A stretch of DNA of 64,000 bases from Campylobacter concisus (lineage in GTDB: Bacteria > Campylobacterota > Campylobacteria > Campylobacterales > Campylobacteraceae): positions 124,001-188,000 of the forward strand of contig NZ_PIRQ01000003.1 in assembly GCF_003048535.1 (NCBI RefSeq), given 5' to 3'. Shown here in pieces: positions 1-8,346 of this stretch. The position numbers and the translations under genes are program-made. Within the stretch, counting starts at the first letter, position 1, and each line of letters starts with the position of its first letter. A model generated the notes under the pieces. That model was given only the letters and a program-made list of their open reading frames with translations, made no database searches and was not told the origin of the DNA.

Positions 1-201
1 GACGTCAAGGTTTGCAAGGCCGATGTCAGCATCAAATAGTCCTACTTTGTAGCCATTTTTTGATAAAACATTTGCCAGATTTGCGCTTATCGTACTCTTA
101 CCAACACCACCCTTACCGCTAGTTATCGCAATAAAATGCGTATTTTTACTCTTGCTTTGAGACTGGACTAAATTTTGTAATTTTTGCGCTTGATTATTCA
201 T
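1..201 (-). CDS. flhG: Flagellar number regulator FlhG (MinD/ParA-like ATPase), N-terminal part only
   Basis: The gene runs off the left edge, so only the first 67 residues are visible. They contain a deviant Walker A motif (GKGGVGKST, residues 29-37) after a short polar N-terminus, and the [10 protein letters not shown] segment near residue 58, typical of the MinD/FlhG/ParA family. FlhG proteins bind ATP and, with FlhF, control the number and position of polar flagella. The ATG at 201 overlaps the last 8 bases of flhF, so the two are translationally coupled. The flhF partner makes FlhG much more likely than MinD. Confidence 0.9.
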   Translation of the reverse strand, partial: MNNQAQKLQNLVQSQSKSKNTHFIAITSGKGGVGKSTISANLANVLSKNGYKVGLFDADIGLANLDV

Positions 202-1561
202 CGCTAGCCTTTTGCTTTGTAAAGCCGTCAAACACGCACTCTACTAAAAATTCGCTCTTTGCTTCCACAAGATCATCAGGCACCTCTTGGCCCACGCTAA
301 AGTAGCTAACCGGCGTATTTGTCTCATATATCAGCGAAAAGACATTGCCAAAAATTTTTGTCTCATCAAATTTGGTTATTATAAGTGTGTCGATGTCTAA
401 AAACGAAAATCCATTATAAATTTCTATTAGATCCTCAACCTTTGAGCCAGCCGAAAGAACCAAATTTACATCTATCTTTGCGCCGCTATGCTTTAAAAAT
501 TTATCAAGCCTTTCAAGTTTTTCTTTGTCATACTGCGAATTTCCAGTCGTATCAATAAGTATCACATCACAATAATTAAGCTGTTTGATAGCATTTTGAA
601 AGTCATCTATCTCGATAACATCGAGAATAGGTAGCTTCATCATCTTTGCATACTGAAATAGCTGTTCAACCGCTCCGATACGGTACGTATCAAGCGTGAT
701 GATACCTGTTTTATAGCGCTTTTCGTTGCCGTAGGCAAAACGAGCCGCTAGCTTTGCAAGAGTCGTCGTCTTGCCAACTCCAGTTGGGCCAACTAGCATC
801 ATTATGCGCTGTTTTTTATCGTTTAGCTCTTTTCTGCATGGCAGCATATTTCGCAAAAGCGAGTAAAAGTACCTTTTTACCGCGGTTGGGTTGCTTTTCA
901 TCGAAATAGGCAAATTTTCAAGCGTCGTTTGCATGATCGCCTCTAGATGCTCCTCTTTCATGCCACTTTGTTTTGCGAGCTTGTAGATGCTAGCAAACTC
1001 AGGTGGGATCGAGAGATTGTTGCGATTTGGGGCTTTTTCGTCCCAGATCATGTCAGTTATGAGCCCTATTTTTTCGCTTAGCACGCTTACTTGCTTTGCC
1101 ACATCGTCTATTTTTTTATTCATACCATTTGGTATGCTCGACTCTTTATCTTTGACATCATCGATATTTACATTTGCGATCGTGCTTATCTCTTTTGCAG
1201 CAGCTGAGATATTTAAAAGCACGCTCTCGTTTGGATCATAAGGCTCGGGTGACGCTGTCTTTGCCTCAAATTTAGCCGGCTCTTCTTTTATCTCAAATTT
1301 TGGCTTAGCAGGTTCATAGTTTTTATTAAATTTAGAATAGGCATTTTCGTAATTTATGGCTTTTGTATTTGGTTTTGGGGGTTGCTTCACATCGTCTTCT
1401 TCGACGCTTACTAAAATTTCATAAAGCGGTTTTTTATTTATCGTTTTGGCTTGAATCTGTTTTGTAGTAACTAGTATGGCCTTTTCGCCGCACGTTTCTT
1501 GAGCCTTTTTCAAAGCCTCGATGGTGCTCTCGCCTGTAAAAGTATGAAATTTTGTAGCCAT
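194..1561 (-). CDS. flhF: Flagellar biosynthesis GTPase FlhF (SRP-like)
   Basis: A 455-residue protein with a variable, Lys/Glu/Pro-rich N-terminal region (about 1-170), a helical N domain and an SRP54-type GTPase domain. The P-loop [10 protein letters not shown] lies near residue 257, followed by [20 protein letters not shown] (G3) and TKFDET (G4). FlhF directs the placement of polar flagella and, in Campylobacter, is needed for expression of the RpoN-dependent flagellar genes (family knowledge). It lies 10 bases downstream of folK and overlaps flhG, so it probably belongs to one minus-strand transcript with aroQ, pepP and folK. Confidence 0.95.
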   Translation of the reverse strand: MATKFHTFTGESTIEALKKAQETCGEKAILVTTKQIQAKTINKKPLYEILVSVEEDDVKQPPKPNTKAINYENAYSKFNKNYEPAKPKFEIKEEPAKFEAKTASPEPYDPNESVLLNISAAAKEISTIANVNIDDVKDKESSIPNGMNKKIDDVAKQVSVLSEKIGLITDMIWDEKAPNRNNLSIPPEFASIYKLAKQSGMKEEHLEAIMQTTLENLPISMKSNPTAVKRYFYSLLRNMLPCRKELNDKKQRIMMLVGPTGVGKTTTLAKLAARFAYGNEKRYKTGIITLDTYRIGAVEQLFQYAKMMKLPILDVIEIDDFQNAIKQLNYCDVILIDTTGNSQYDKEKLERLDKFLKHSGAKIDVNLVLSAGSKVEDLIEIYNGFSFLDIDTLIITKFDETKIFGNVFSLIYETNTPVSYFSVGQEVPDDLVEAKSEFLVECVFDGFTKQKASDE

Positions 1562-1571
1562 TTATATCCTT

Positions 1572-2060
1572 TTAACCTCTCATAAGCCCTAGTGGCACGA
1601 TCACGCTAAGCCTCTTATCAGCTCCTGGGTGCGGGACGATAAGGCGCGGCGTCTTATAGACTTTTTTACTAAAATACAAAATATCCAGATCAAGCGTACG
1701 TGGCGCATTTTTAAATGTCCTCACGCGCTTAAATTTACTCTCATAGTGCCCCAAAATTTTTAGAGTTTCTCTAGGGCTCATAGATGTTTGTAAATTTATA
1801 ACAGCGTTACTAAAATCATCCTGCGCTTCGTAGCCAAATGCCGCATTTATAAGGATCGGCGAGACTTCAACCACATGAAACCTGCTATCGCTTGTAATCG
1901 CTCTTATAAATTTATCAAACCTCTTTGCGCTATCGCCGATATTGCCACCCATGCCAACTAGCGCCTCATACTTAAACTCATCTCTTTTATGAAAAAAACT
2001 GGGGCAAAAACGGCTTTTTACGATCTTTCTTGCTCCAGCTAGCCTCATAAAATTTCGCAC
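1572..2060 (-). CDS. folK: 2-amino-4-hydroxy-6-hydroxymethyldihydropteridine pyrophosphokinase (HPPK)
   Basis: A 162-residue HPPK that transfers pyrophosphate from ATP to 6-hydroxymethyl-7,8-dihydropterin in folate synthesis. The glycine-rich strand GMGGNIGDS (from about residue 36) and the PRTLDLDILYF motif, with the metal-binding Asp pair, identify the family. About 30 basic residues precede the usual N-terminus of the E. coli enzyme. The chosen ATG overlaps the end of the upstream peptidase gene by 16 bases, so a start further downstream is possible, but no better candidate with a ribosome site is obvious. Confidence 0.92.
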   Translation of the reverse strand: MRNFMRLAGARKIVKSRFCPSFFHKRDEFKYEALVGMGGNIGDSAKRFDKFIRAITSDSRFHVVEVSPILINAAFGYEAQDDFSNAVINLQTSMSPRETLKILGHYESKFKRVRTFKNAPRTLDLDILYFSKKVYKTPRLIVPHPGADKRLSVIVPLGLMRG

Positions 2061-3070
2061 CCACCTTCTCTTGCGACCACCACGTCTTCGATGCGTACGC
2101 CAAATTTATTTTCTAGATAAATTCCAGGCTCCACGCTAAAGACCATGCCCTCTTTTATGAGCGTTTCGCTCCTTGCTGAGATGACTGGAAGCTCGTGTAT
2201 ATCGACGCCCACACCGTGTCCTGTCGAGTGAAAAAAGGCCTTTTCATATCCAGCTCTTGCTATCACACTTCTTGCTGCAAGGTCTATCTCACACGCCCTG
2301 ACGCCAGCTCTTGCGACCTTTATCGCAGCAGCCTGAGCCTCTTTTACGATCTCGTAAATTTCTTGCATCTTGGCGTTTTTAAATTTTTGCTCCTTTGAGA
2401 AGTTAAAATTTTCATCAAAGCAAGCAGTTCTAGTGCGATCAGAGCAGTAGCGCTTAAATTTAACCCCAGCGTCAAGTAGCAACAAATCGCCCCTTTTTAA
2501 AATTTTATCCCCAGGCAGCGCATGCGCCTTTGCGGCATTTTCGTTTATCGCTACGATCGGATCAAAGCTAAGACCTAGCTCGTTTTTTTGCCTAAAGATG
2601 AGCGAGGCGTTAAAATGAAGCTCTTTTTCGCTCATCCCTTCGCCATTTTCACGCACAAATTTAGCAAATTCATCAAAGCATTTCGCCCCAAATTCGCTAG
2701 CCTTTTTTAAAATTTTTATCTCATCTTCGCTTTTGCAAATTCTCTTTAGCCTAGAAAAATTTGCCTTTGGCTTGAAATTTATCTTAAACCCCTTGCTAAG
2801 CGCGTTAAATTCACTTAAGCTTAGCTCATCAGGGTTAAAAACGAGACTGCTTGGCTTCATTTTTCTTAAAAATGCCCTAACCTCGTTTATTAAATTTCTC
2901 TGCGCCAAAAGAACGACCACGCCTGCATTTACGCAGCTTTTTGCCTCGAAATAATACCTAGCGTCCGTGAAAAAGTATTTCACGCCATCAACGCATAGCA
3001 AAAACTCATTGTCGCAGCTGTAGCCGCACTCGTAAAATACGGCGTTTTCGTCCTTTAAGATAAAATTCAT
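2045..3070 (-). CDS. pepP: M24-family Xaa-Pro aminopeptidase
   Basis: A 341-residue metallopeptidase of the pita-bread fold. The expected dimetal ligands are visible: Asp in LLLDAGVKF, Asp in SDRTRT, His in [10 protein letters not shown], Glu in FSVEPGIYL and Glu in VRIEDVVV. Residues 1-110 form the smaller creatinase-type N-terminal domain. It removes N-terminal residues preceding proline in the cytoplasm. The start overlaps aroQ by 4 bases and the end overlaps folK by 16, so it sits in an operon with both. PepQ-like (prolidase) activity cannot be excluded; the short length fits aminopeptidase P of this lineage. Confidence 0.88.
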   Translation of the reverse strand: MNFILKDENAVFYECGYSCDNEFLLCVDGVKYFFTDARYYFEAKSCVNAGVVVLLAQRNLINEVRAFLRKMKPSSLVFNPDELSLSEFNALSKGFKINFKPKANFSRLKRICKSEDEIKILKKASEFGAKCFDEFAKFVRENGEGMSEKELHFNASLIFRQKNELGLSFDPIVAINENAAKAHALPGDKILKRGDLLLLDAGVKFKRYCSDRTRTACFDENFNFSKEQKFKNAKMQEIYEIVKEAQAAAIKVARAGVRACEIDLAARSVIARAGYEKAFFHSTGHGVGVDIHELPVISARSETLIKEGMVFSVEPGIYLENKFGVRIEDVVVAREGGCEIL

Positions 3071-3546
3071 TGTGCTTTTTGATTTGCTCTTACTGCTTTG
3101 ATTTGCTCAAAAATTTGAAGCATGCCTATCATCGCTAAATGATAGCCAACTGGTCCAAAGCCCACGATCTGGCCTGCAGCAACTGGCGCGATAAGGCTTT
3201 TGTGACGGAATTCTTCTCTTCTATAAACGTTACTGATATGCACCTCGATAACTGGCAGCGCAACCGCACTTAGCGCATCACGGATGGCAATAGATGTGTG
3301 AGTGTAAGCGGCTGGATTTATGATGATGCCGTCAGCATCGCCCAAGCACTCTTGGATCTTATCGACTAGCTCGCCCTCAAGGTTGCTTTGAAAAAACTCG
3401 ATCTCAACGTCATTCTGATCTGCAACGATCTTCATTTGAGAGTGGATATCCTCCATCTTCATAACACCGTAAATTCCTGGCTCTCTAGCGCCAAGCATGT
3501 TGATATTTGGGCCTTGGATAACCATTATTTTTAGCTTCTTATCCAT
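3067..3546 (-). CDS. aroQ: 3-dehydroquinate dehydratase, type II
   Basis: A 159-residue type II dehydroquinase that catalyses anti elimination of water from 3-dehydroquinate in the shikimate pathway as a dodecamer. Signature elements are [16 protein letters not shown] near the N-terminus (with the flexible-loop Arg and catalytic Tyr), NPAAYTHTS with the substrate-binding Asn, and [17 protein letters not shown] with the catalytic His. It is the first gene of the leftward operon, with a TATAAT-type -10 box at 3575-3580 about 30 bases upstream of the ATG. Confidence 0.96.
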   Translation of the reverse strand: MDKKLKIMVIQGPNINMLGAREPGIYGVMKMEDIHSQMKIVADQNDVEIEFFQSNLEGELVDKIQECLGDADGIIINPAAYTHTSIAIRDALSAVALPVIEVHISNVYRREEFRHKSLIAPVAAGQIVGFGPVGYHLAMIGMLQIFEQIKAVRANQKAQ

Positions 3547-3574
3547 GTCACTCCTTTTTAATTAAATAGCCCAA

Positions 3575-3580
3575 ATTATA
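3575..3580 (-). promoter_or_regulatory. -10 box of the aroQ-pepP-folK-flhF-flhG operon
   Basis: On the minus strand a perfect TATAAT lies 29 bases before the aroQ ATG in an AT-rich context, as expected for Campylobacter sigma-70 promoters, which rely mainly on the -10 box. The promoter is back to back with that of the rightward hydrolase gene. Confidence 0.6.
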
Positions 3581-3603
3581 CATTTTCGTTCCTAAATTTT
3601 CGC

Positions 3604-3609
3604 TACAAT
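3604..3609 (+). promoter_or_regulatory. Candidate -10 box for the 3632 hydrolase gene
   Basis: TACAAT in the context GCTACAATAAC lies 23 bases upstream of the GTG start at 3632. It is a five-of-six match and divergent from the aroQ promoter; the assignment is tentative. Confidence 0.4.
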
Positions 3610-3631
3610 AACAAAAATTTAAGGCTCAAAT

Positions 3632-4849
3632 GTGGAAATTTTAAAAGCGAAAAAAATAATCACTGGCGGAGAAAATCCAAAAATTTTAAGGAATTCTTGT
3701 GTTGTTATTGAAAATGATAAAATTTTAGAAATTACAAGCGAAAAAGAGGCGCAAAAAAAATTTAAAGATGCAAAAATTTACGACTTTGGTGAGAGCGTAA
3801 TCGCCCCAGCGTTCGTAAATACGCACGTTCATTTGGAGTTTAGCTCAAACGTTAGTGCACTAAAATATGGCGATTTTATAAAATGGCTTGGCTCTATCGT
3901 TGATAAAGGCGGCGAGCTAGCTAAAATGGACGCTAAAAAAGCGATGAGTGAAGCTATAAATTCGCTGTTAAAAAGCGGAGTTTGTACCATTGGCGAGATA
4001 TCTAGCTTTGGCTCGGAGCTTGAAATTTTAGCCGCTAGTCCGCTAAAAGTCGTACTTTTTAGTGAAATTTTAGGCTCAAATGAGCAGATGGTTCAGCAAA
4101 ATTTGCAAAATTTCTTAGCTAAATTTGAAAAAACAAAGGGCTATAAAAGTAAAAATTTTACCCCAGCTATCTCGCTACACTCGCCCTACTCTGTGCACCC
4201 CAAGCTCGCCAAAGCCGCTCTTGAAATGGCTAAAAAAGACGATCTTCTTGTAAGCACGCACTTTTTAGAGAGCAAGGCTGAAAAGCAGTGGCTAAAGCGT
4301 GGTACTGGCGGCTTTAAAAAGCATCTTTTAAGATTTAGCCCTGATCCAAAGCCGATGTATGATGCGAAGAGCTATTTTGAGATGTTTCGTGAGATAAATA
4401 CTCTCTTTACGCACTGCGTTTATGTAAGCGATTTTGCTAAATTTAAGCCTCATCACAGCGTGACACACTGCGCGGTTTCAAACAGGCTACTTGGCAAAAA
4501 GGCGCTAAATTTAAAAGAAATTTTTAAAAATGATATCAGCTTAAATATCGGCACAGACGGCCTTAGCTCAAATATCAGCCTAAATTTTTGGCATGAGCTA
4601 AGAGCTGCTTTATTTACCCACGCTAGCCTTGATCTAAACGAGCTTGCCACTAGGCTTTTTGTCGCTGCAACGCACGGGGGCGCAAAGGCACTTAGGACAA
4701 ATAACGGTGAGATAAAGGCAGGACGCACGGCTGATCTTGCCGTCTATAGCGACCTAGAGTGCGATGACAGCGAGCTAATTTTGCAGCTCATACTTCACAC
4801 AAATGAAGCCAAAAAACTATATATCGGAGGCAAAATTTGCAAATTTTAA
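3632..4849 (+). CDS. Amidohydrolase of the aminofutalosine deaminase family
   Basis: A 405-residue TIM-barrel amidohydrolase. The metal site is visible as HVH in NTHVHLEFS (about residue 66), His in SLHSPYSVHP, His in STHFLESKAE and Asp in GTDGLSSNIS. It belongs to the ATZ/TRZ-like deaminases; the closest named group I recall is the 6-aminodeoxyfutalosine deaminase family of menaquinone synthesis, and mtnN (which can split aminofutalosine) is also in this window. The exact substrate is inference. Start: GTG preceded by TAAGG. The gene overlaps sppA by 13 bases, an arrangement I recall from C. jejuni. Confidence 0.75.
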   Translation: MEILKAKKIITGGENPKILRNSCVVIENDKILEITSEKEAQKKFKDAKIYDFGESVIAPAFVNTHVHLEFSSNVSALKYGDFIKWLGSIVDKGGELAKMDAKKAMSEAINSLLKSGVCTIGEISSFGSELEILAASPLKVVLFSEILGSNEQMVQQNLQNFLAKFEKTKGYKSKNFTPAISLHSPYSVHPKLAKAALEMAKKDDLLVSTHFLESKAEKQWLKRGTGGFKKHLLRFSPDPKPMYDAKSYFEMFREINTLFTHCVYVSDFAKFKPHHSVTHCAVSNRLLGKKALNLKEIFKNDISLNIGTDGLSSNISLNFWHELRAALFTHASLDLNELATRLFVAATHGGAKALRTNNGEIKAGRTADLAVYSDLECDDSELILQLILHTNEAKKLYIGGKICKF

Positions 4850-5700
4850 GGCTTATTTTTAGAGGAATTTTGGGAATTTTTAAATTTATCAACAACTACT
4901 TTAAGGCGCTCATATTTTTACTGATCTTATTTTTCGTATTTGCGCCAGATGGTAAGATGAAAGAGCCAAATTTAGCCCGCATCGACATCACAGGCACGAT
5001 AATGGACACAAGCGAAATTTTAGATGCACTCGAAAAAGCAAGGCTGGATAGCAATATCAAAGGCGTGCTACTCTACATCGATAGCCCAGGCGGTGCGCTA
5101 AGTCCAAGCGTAGAGCTAGCCATGGCGGTTAAGAGGCTAAAAGAGAGCAAAAAAGTGCTCGCATACGCAGCTGGTAACATGGCAAGTGGTAGCTACTACG
5201 CTGGCGTAAATGCTGGTACTATCGTAGCAAACCCGGGCGCTTTCATAGGCTCGATCGGCGTCATCATGCAAGGGGCAAACATCGAAAATTTAGCCAAAAA
5301 TTTAGGCGTGAGCGAGCAGGTGGTGAAGGCTGGCGAGTTTAAAGAGGCTGGCACCTTTATGAGGAGCTGGAGCAAGCAGGAGCGTGAGAGCTTGCAAGGG
5401 CTCGTAAATGATGCTTACATGCTATTTGTAAGCGATGTGGCAGAGGCTAGAAATTTAGACATCAATAAAAAAGACGAGTGGGCAAACGCAAGAGTATTTT
5501 TAGCTCACAATGCCCTAAAAATGGGACTGATAGATAGCCTTGGCAGCTACATGGACGCTCAAAACGAGCTAGTAAAAATGAGCCTCGTAGATGAGCCAGT
5601 TTGGCAAGAAAAACCGCAGATCGAAAAGATAATGGAGAAATTTACAAAGCAAGGCATAAACTCGCTTTTTAATGCATTTTTTGAGACAAAGCTCAAATAA
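4837..5700 (+). CDS. sppA: Signal peptide peptidase SppA, short S49 form
   Basis: A 287-residue membrane-anchored serine protease with one N-terminal transmembrane segment (about residues 14-36) and a single S49 domain, so it is the short form rather than the double-domain E. coli type. Visible landmarks are LLYIDSPGGALSPS, the nucleophile region MASGSYYAG, IGSIGVIMQ and KAGEFKEAG, which probably holds the catalytic Lys. It cleaves leftover signal peptides in the membrane. The start is TTG at 4837, placed by a strong GGAGG at 4826-4830 inside the end of the preceding gene, so translation is coupled. Confidence 0.9.
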   Translation: MQILRLIFRGILGIFKFINNYFKALIFLLILFFVFAPDGKMKEPNLARIDITGTIMDTSEILDALEKARLDSNIKGVLLYIDSPGGALSPSVELAMAVKRLKESKKVLAYAAGNMASGSYYAGVNAGTIVANPGAFIGSIGVIMQGANIENLAKNLGVSEQVVKAGEFKEAGTFMRSWSKQERESLQGLVNDAYMLFVSDVAEARNLDINKKDEWANARVFLAHNALKMGLIDSLGSYMDAQNELVKMSLVDEPVWQEKPQIEKIMEKFTKQGINSLFNAFFETKLK

Positions 5701-5769
5701 TCAAAGCAATACATGGCTAATCAAAGCAAAAGATCAAGGCGGGGATAAACTGCATATCATAGTATAAAT

Positions 5770-6666
5770 TTAGCTCATGCTTTGCAAAAATTTTTTGGCT
5801 ATATTTTTTAGCTTAAACTCGTAAAGTAGATTTTGGATTTTGTCCGTTGATTTTATATCCAAACCAAGATCATTTGCTAAAATTTTGTAATAAATTTGCG
5901 GGCTATCTTTTAGATTAATTGGTGGTGATTTTGAGCTTTTTGAGAGCTTTTTGCCATCTTTTAAAAGTAGCTTATGATGAATAAAATTAGCATTAAAAAA
6001 GTTAAAATTTAGCCTTTTTGCAAGGTATCTTTGAGCTAGCGTGCAAGCCTTTAAATCCTCACCTCTAACAACCAAATTTATACCCATATCCTCATCATCT
6101 ATCACGCTTGCAAAGTTGTAAGCTGGCGTAAAATCTTTTTTATAAATTACAAAATCGCCCATCTGCGCTGATACAGCCTTGCCAAGCTCATCGTATTCGT
6201 CAATGCTTAGCCTAATGACAGTATTGTCTTTTATAAATTTTAGATTTTTATTTTTACAAATTTTAGTGTAAATGCCGTTTATGTAGGCATTTTTTGTAGT
6301 CCTTGAACACTCACAGATATAAATTTCATCTAGTTTTTCAAGTACATCTTCGTATCTTTTAGCTCTTACTTTAAAGCTAAAATTACGCTCAAAGTCACTT
6401 ACGCTAATTGGACCTTTATCGTATTCAAGCCCTAAAAACTCTAAAACATCAAAGATATTTTGAACAAATTCTTGCCGGTATCTACCAAGGTCATAGTCAT
6501 CGATGCGTAAGTGCAAAATACCATTTACCGAACGTGTCAAAAGATAAGTTAGGATGAAGTTATAAGCATTGCCAGCATGCAAAAAACCACTAGGTGTAGG
6601 AGCTATGCGGGATGCTATGCCACCATTTGGTGGCAAATAGTCATTAATCCCTTGGTCTGGCCTCAT
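5770..6666 (-). CDS. gluQ: Glutamyl-Q tRNA(Asp) synthetase-like protein (GluRS paralogue)
   Basis: A 298-residue catalytic core of a glutamyl-tRNA synthetase with no anticodon-binding domain. It has APTPSGFLHAGN (HIGH-like motif), a zinc-type cluster (CEC near residue 119 followed by Y-x3-C) and KLSKS (KMSKS motif). This is the pattern of GluQ/YadB, which attaches glutamate to queuosine in the tRNA(Asp) anticodon. About 18 residues precede the usual N-terminus. The ATG lies inside the end of the RRM gene (23-base overlap); an in-frame TTG ten codons later is a possible alternative. Function is by family only. Confidence 0.82.
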   Translation of the reverse strand: MRPDQGINDYLPPNGGIASRIAPTPSGFLHAGNAYNFILTYLLTRSVNGILHLRIDDYDLGRYRQEFVQNIFDVLEFLGLEYDKGPISVSDFERNFSFKVRAKRYEDVLEKLDEIYICECSRTTKNAYINGIYTKICKNKNLKFIKDNTVIRLSIDEYDELGKAVSAQMGDFVIYKKDFTPAYNFASVIDDEDMGINLVVRGEDLKACTLAQRYLAKRLNFNFFNANFIHHKLLLKDGKKLSKSSKSPPINLKDSPQIYYKILANDLGLDIKSTDKIQNLLYEFKLKNIAKKFLQSMS

Positions 6667-6889
6667 TTACCCTTAAAGTACGTCCGCCTAGTTCTTTTTC
6701 ATTTAGTGCGTCTATAGCTTTTTGTCCCTCATTTGCATCGTCCATTTCAACAAAGCCAAAGCCTTTTGAGCGATCAGTTTCTCTATCTTTTACTATTTTT
6801 GCTCGCCTTACTTCACCAAATTGTGCAAAGGCTTCCTTTAATTCTGCCTCTGTCGTTCTATACGACAAATTTCCTACATAAATATTCAC
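6644..6889 (-). CDS. Single-RRM RNA-binding protein
   Basis: An 81-residue protein that is almost entirely one RNA recognition motif: RNP2 (IYVGNLSY) at the N-terminus and RNP1 (SKGFGFVEM) near residue 43, each with aromatic residues positioned to stack on RNA bases. Small bacterial RRM proteins of this kind occur in cyanobacteria and Epsilonproteobacteria, and their targets are mostly unknown. The gene overlaps the GluQ-like gene by 23 bases, so the two are probably made from one transcript. The glycine-rich tail typical of cyanobacterial Rbp proteins is absent. Confidence 0.92.
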   Translation of the reverse strand: MNIYVGNLSYRTTEAELKEAFAQFGEVRRAKIVKDRETDRSKGFGFVEMDDANEGQKAIDALNEKELGGRTLRVNEARPRD

Positions 6890-7112
6890 AGGAGTATTCC
6901 TTAAAAAAATTACCGATTTATTCGGTTAGTGTGATAATAGCTAATTTTCGTCAAAAAGATGTAAAAAATCAAAAATTTATTATATTTTTTTGAAAAATAT
7001 TCTTAAAAGATACAAACTCGTATATATAGAGCTTCTATAACTATTACTAAATAAAATCTAATCTTAAGTTTAAAAAGAATAATTAAATAAAAAATTATTT
7101 TATCTTTATAAG

Positions 7113-7664
7113 CTATTTATAAAGTAAATCATTCTTTACTTTAAGATACGCTTCATCGCCAAGTAAATTTTTAACTATAAAAAGTACAAATTCCATTGAA
7201 AAAGCAGGACCCTTTGCAGTAATAATATTTTGATCCCTCAATACACTCTTACTGCTATCATAGCCCCTTTTATCACTTCTTACATTTTCTTCAAATCCTG
7301 GATAACAAACAAAATGATCTTTTAGTACACCAGCACTCTCAAGCACCATAGGAGCAGCACAAATGGCACAAATAAGCTTATTGCTTTTATCAAAATTTTG
7401 CAAAATTGCTTTGAGTCTTGTATCGTTTGCTAGATTGCTAGCTCCTGGAAGTCCGCCAGGAAGGACGATCGCATCGTAGTCTAGCTCCTTCATTTCGCGA
7501 AGTGTCACATCAGCTTTTACGCATATATTGTGACATCCTTTGATATTTACGTCATTTAGCCCAACAATAGAAGCTATCGCTCCAGCTCTACGTAAAACAT
7601 CAACAGAAGTTAGCGCTTCTATCTCCTCAAATCCATCAGCTAAAATCACAGCAACTTTTTTCAT
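7113..7664 (-). CDS. DJ-1/PfpI (ThiJ) family protein
   Basis: A 183-residue class I glutamine-amidotransferase-like protein. The nucleophile-elbow Cys sits in ICAICAAPMVL (about residue 100), and a Glu in the GFEEIEAL stretch near residue 15 is the usual partner in DJ-1/YajL proteins. Members act as chaperones or deglycases, or protect against oxidative and carbonyl stress; the exact activity here is unknown. It is transcribed divergently from the selenoprotein gene, only 84 bases away, which suggests a possible but unproven shared redox theme. Confidence 0.88.
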   Translation of the reverse strand: MKKVAVILADGFEEIEALTSVDVLRRAGAIASIVGLNDVNIKGCHNICVKADVTLREMKELDYDAIVLPGGLPGASNLANDTRLKAILQNFDKSNKLICAICAAPMVLESAGVLKDHFVCYPGFEENVRSDKRGYDSSKSVLRDQNIITAKGPAFSMEFVLFIVKNLLGDEAYLKVKNDLLYK

Positions 7665-7712
7665 AAATTTATCCTTTCAAGTAATATGTTTTATTTGTTA
7701 AGTAAAATTTTA

Positions 7713-7718
7713 TATAAT
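7713..7718 (+). promoter_or_regulatory. -10 box of the selenoprotein gene
   Basis: A perfect TATAAT in a T-rich context lies 30 bases upstream of the ATG at 7749, followed by an AGAAAGGA ribosome site. This gives the short recoded gene its own promoter. Confidence 0.65.
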
Positions 7719-7748
7719 ATTGGCTTATTTCACAAGAAAGGACAGAGC

Positions 7749-8006
7749 ATGCAAGTAAAAATTATTTACTGCAACTCTTGAAACTATCGTCCGGTAGCTT
7801 CTCGTGTAGAAGATGAAATAAAAGCGAACTTTAGTGATGCAAGAGTCGAAAAGGTTATAGGTGGTGGTGGAAATTTCATCGTCGAGGTTGATGGAGATGT
7901 TATATTTTCTAAGAAAGATCGCATCGGAAATGATGAAGCGAGATTTCCTCACGGTGAAGAGATCACAACTCTTATAAACAAATATCTTAAAGAAAAGTCG
8001 GCTTAA
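7749..8006 (+). CDS. SelW-like (Rdx family) selenoprotein with in-frame UGA read as selenocysteine
   Basis: Read through the TGA at 7779-7781, this is an 85-residue protein: ATG at 7749 after AGAAAGGA, TAA at 8004-8006. Residues 7-11 read Y-C-N-S-U, so the UGA occupies the second position of a C-x-x-U redox motif close to the N-terminus after a beta strand (QVKIIY). This is exactly the layout of SelW/SelT/Rdx thioredoxin-like proteins. GGGGNFIVEVDG, GDVIFSKK and RFPHGEEI later match the rest of the fold. A hairpin directly after the UGA could serve as SECIS, and the gene has its own promoter and terminator. The partner is probably a thiol-redox protein. A normal stop would leave only 10 residues. 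Confidence 0.9.
7780..7801 (+). promoter_or_regulatory. Candidate bacterial SECIS hairpin
   Basis: Starting within the Sec codon, GAA (7780-7782) can pair with TTC (7799-7801), and CTATC (7784-7788) with GGTAG (7793-7797), around a GTCC loop and one A/C mismatch. Bacterial SECIS elements lie immediately 3' of the UGA inside the coding region and usually present a G-U in the apical loop, as this one does. It is shorter than the E. coli fdhF element, so SelB binding is an inference. Confidence 0.5.
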
Positions 8007-8016
8007 TGCTAGCTAC

Positions 8017-8042
8017 CGAGACGGGAAACCGTCTCGTTTTTT
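8017..8042 (+). terminator. Intrinsic terminator of the selenoprotein gene
   Basis: A perfect 8-bp GC-rich stem (CGAGACGG / CCGTCTCG) with a GAAA loop is followed by six T residues, 11 bases after the TAA. It is one of the best terminators in the window and confirms that the transcript ends where the read-through reading frame ends. Confidence 0.93.
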
Positions 8043-8346
8043 CCCATTTTAACTTACAATTCTACTATCTTGATATGAAAATTTTATAGTTAAAGCATTA
8101 GCCTATCTCGCTCAAGAATTTTGTTATTTTATATATTTTTTGATTCTTAAAGATTTTACTAGCTGATGTTTGGCCATATTTGATTTTTATAGAGTATAAA
8201 AATTTTTGTGCATTCTATGCTAGTGCTACTTGAAAATTTACAATGTATGAAATGAAGTTTTTGCTAAAGCCAATACCTTTTAAATAGTGACTTTAGCTAA
8301 GTATTAGGATTACTAAACGTAAATTTAGTAAAAAGATTAAGCTGCT
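8043..8346 (+). other. Gap with no recognised gene
   Basis: About 300 AT-rich bases between the selenoprotein terminator and the end of efp. I see no open frame with a ribosome site on either strand. A small inverted repeat (ACTAAA / TTTAGT, about 8311-8328) lies just downstream of efp on the minus strand but has no T tract, so it is at best a weak efp transcript end. Confidence 0.5.

Noticed and set aside
7725-7952. A 75-codon open frame on the minus strand.
   Set aside because: It lies over the UGA-containing selenoprotein gene, has no ribosome site and no recognisable protein; it is a shadow of the recoded gene.
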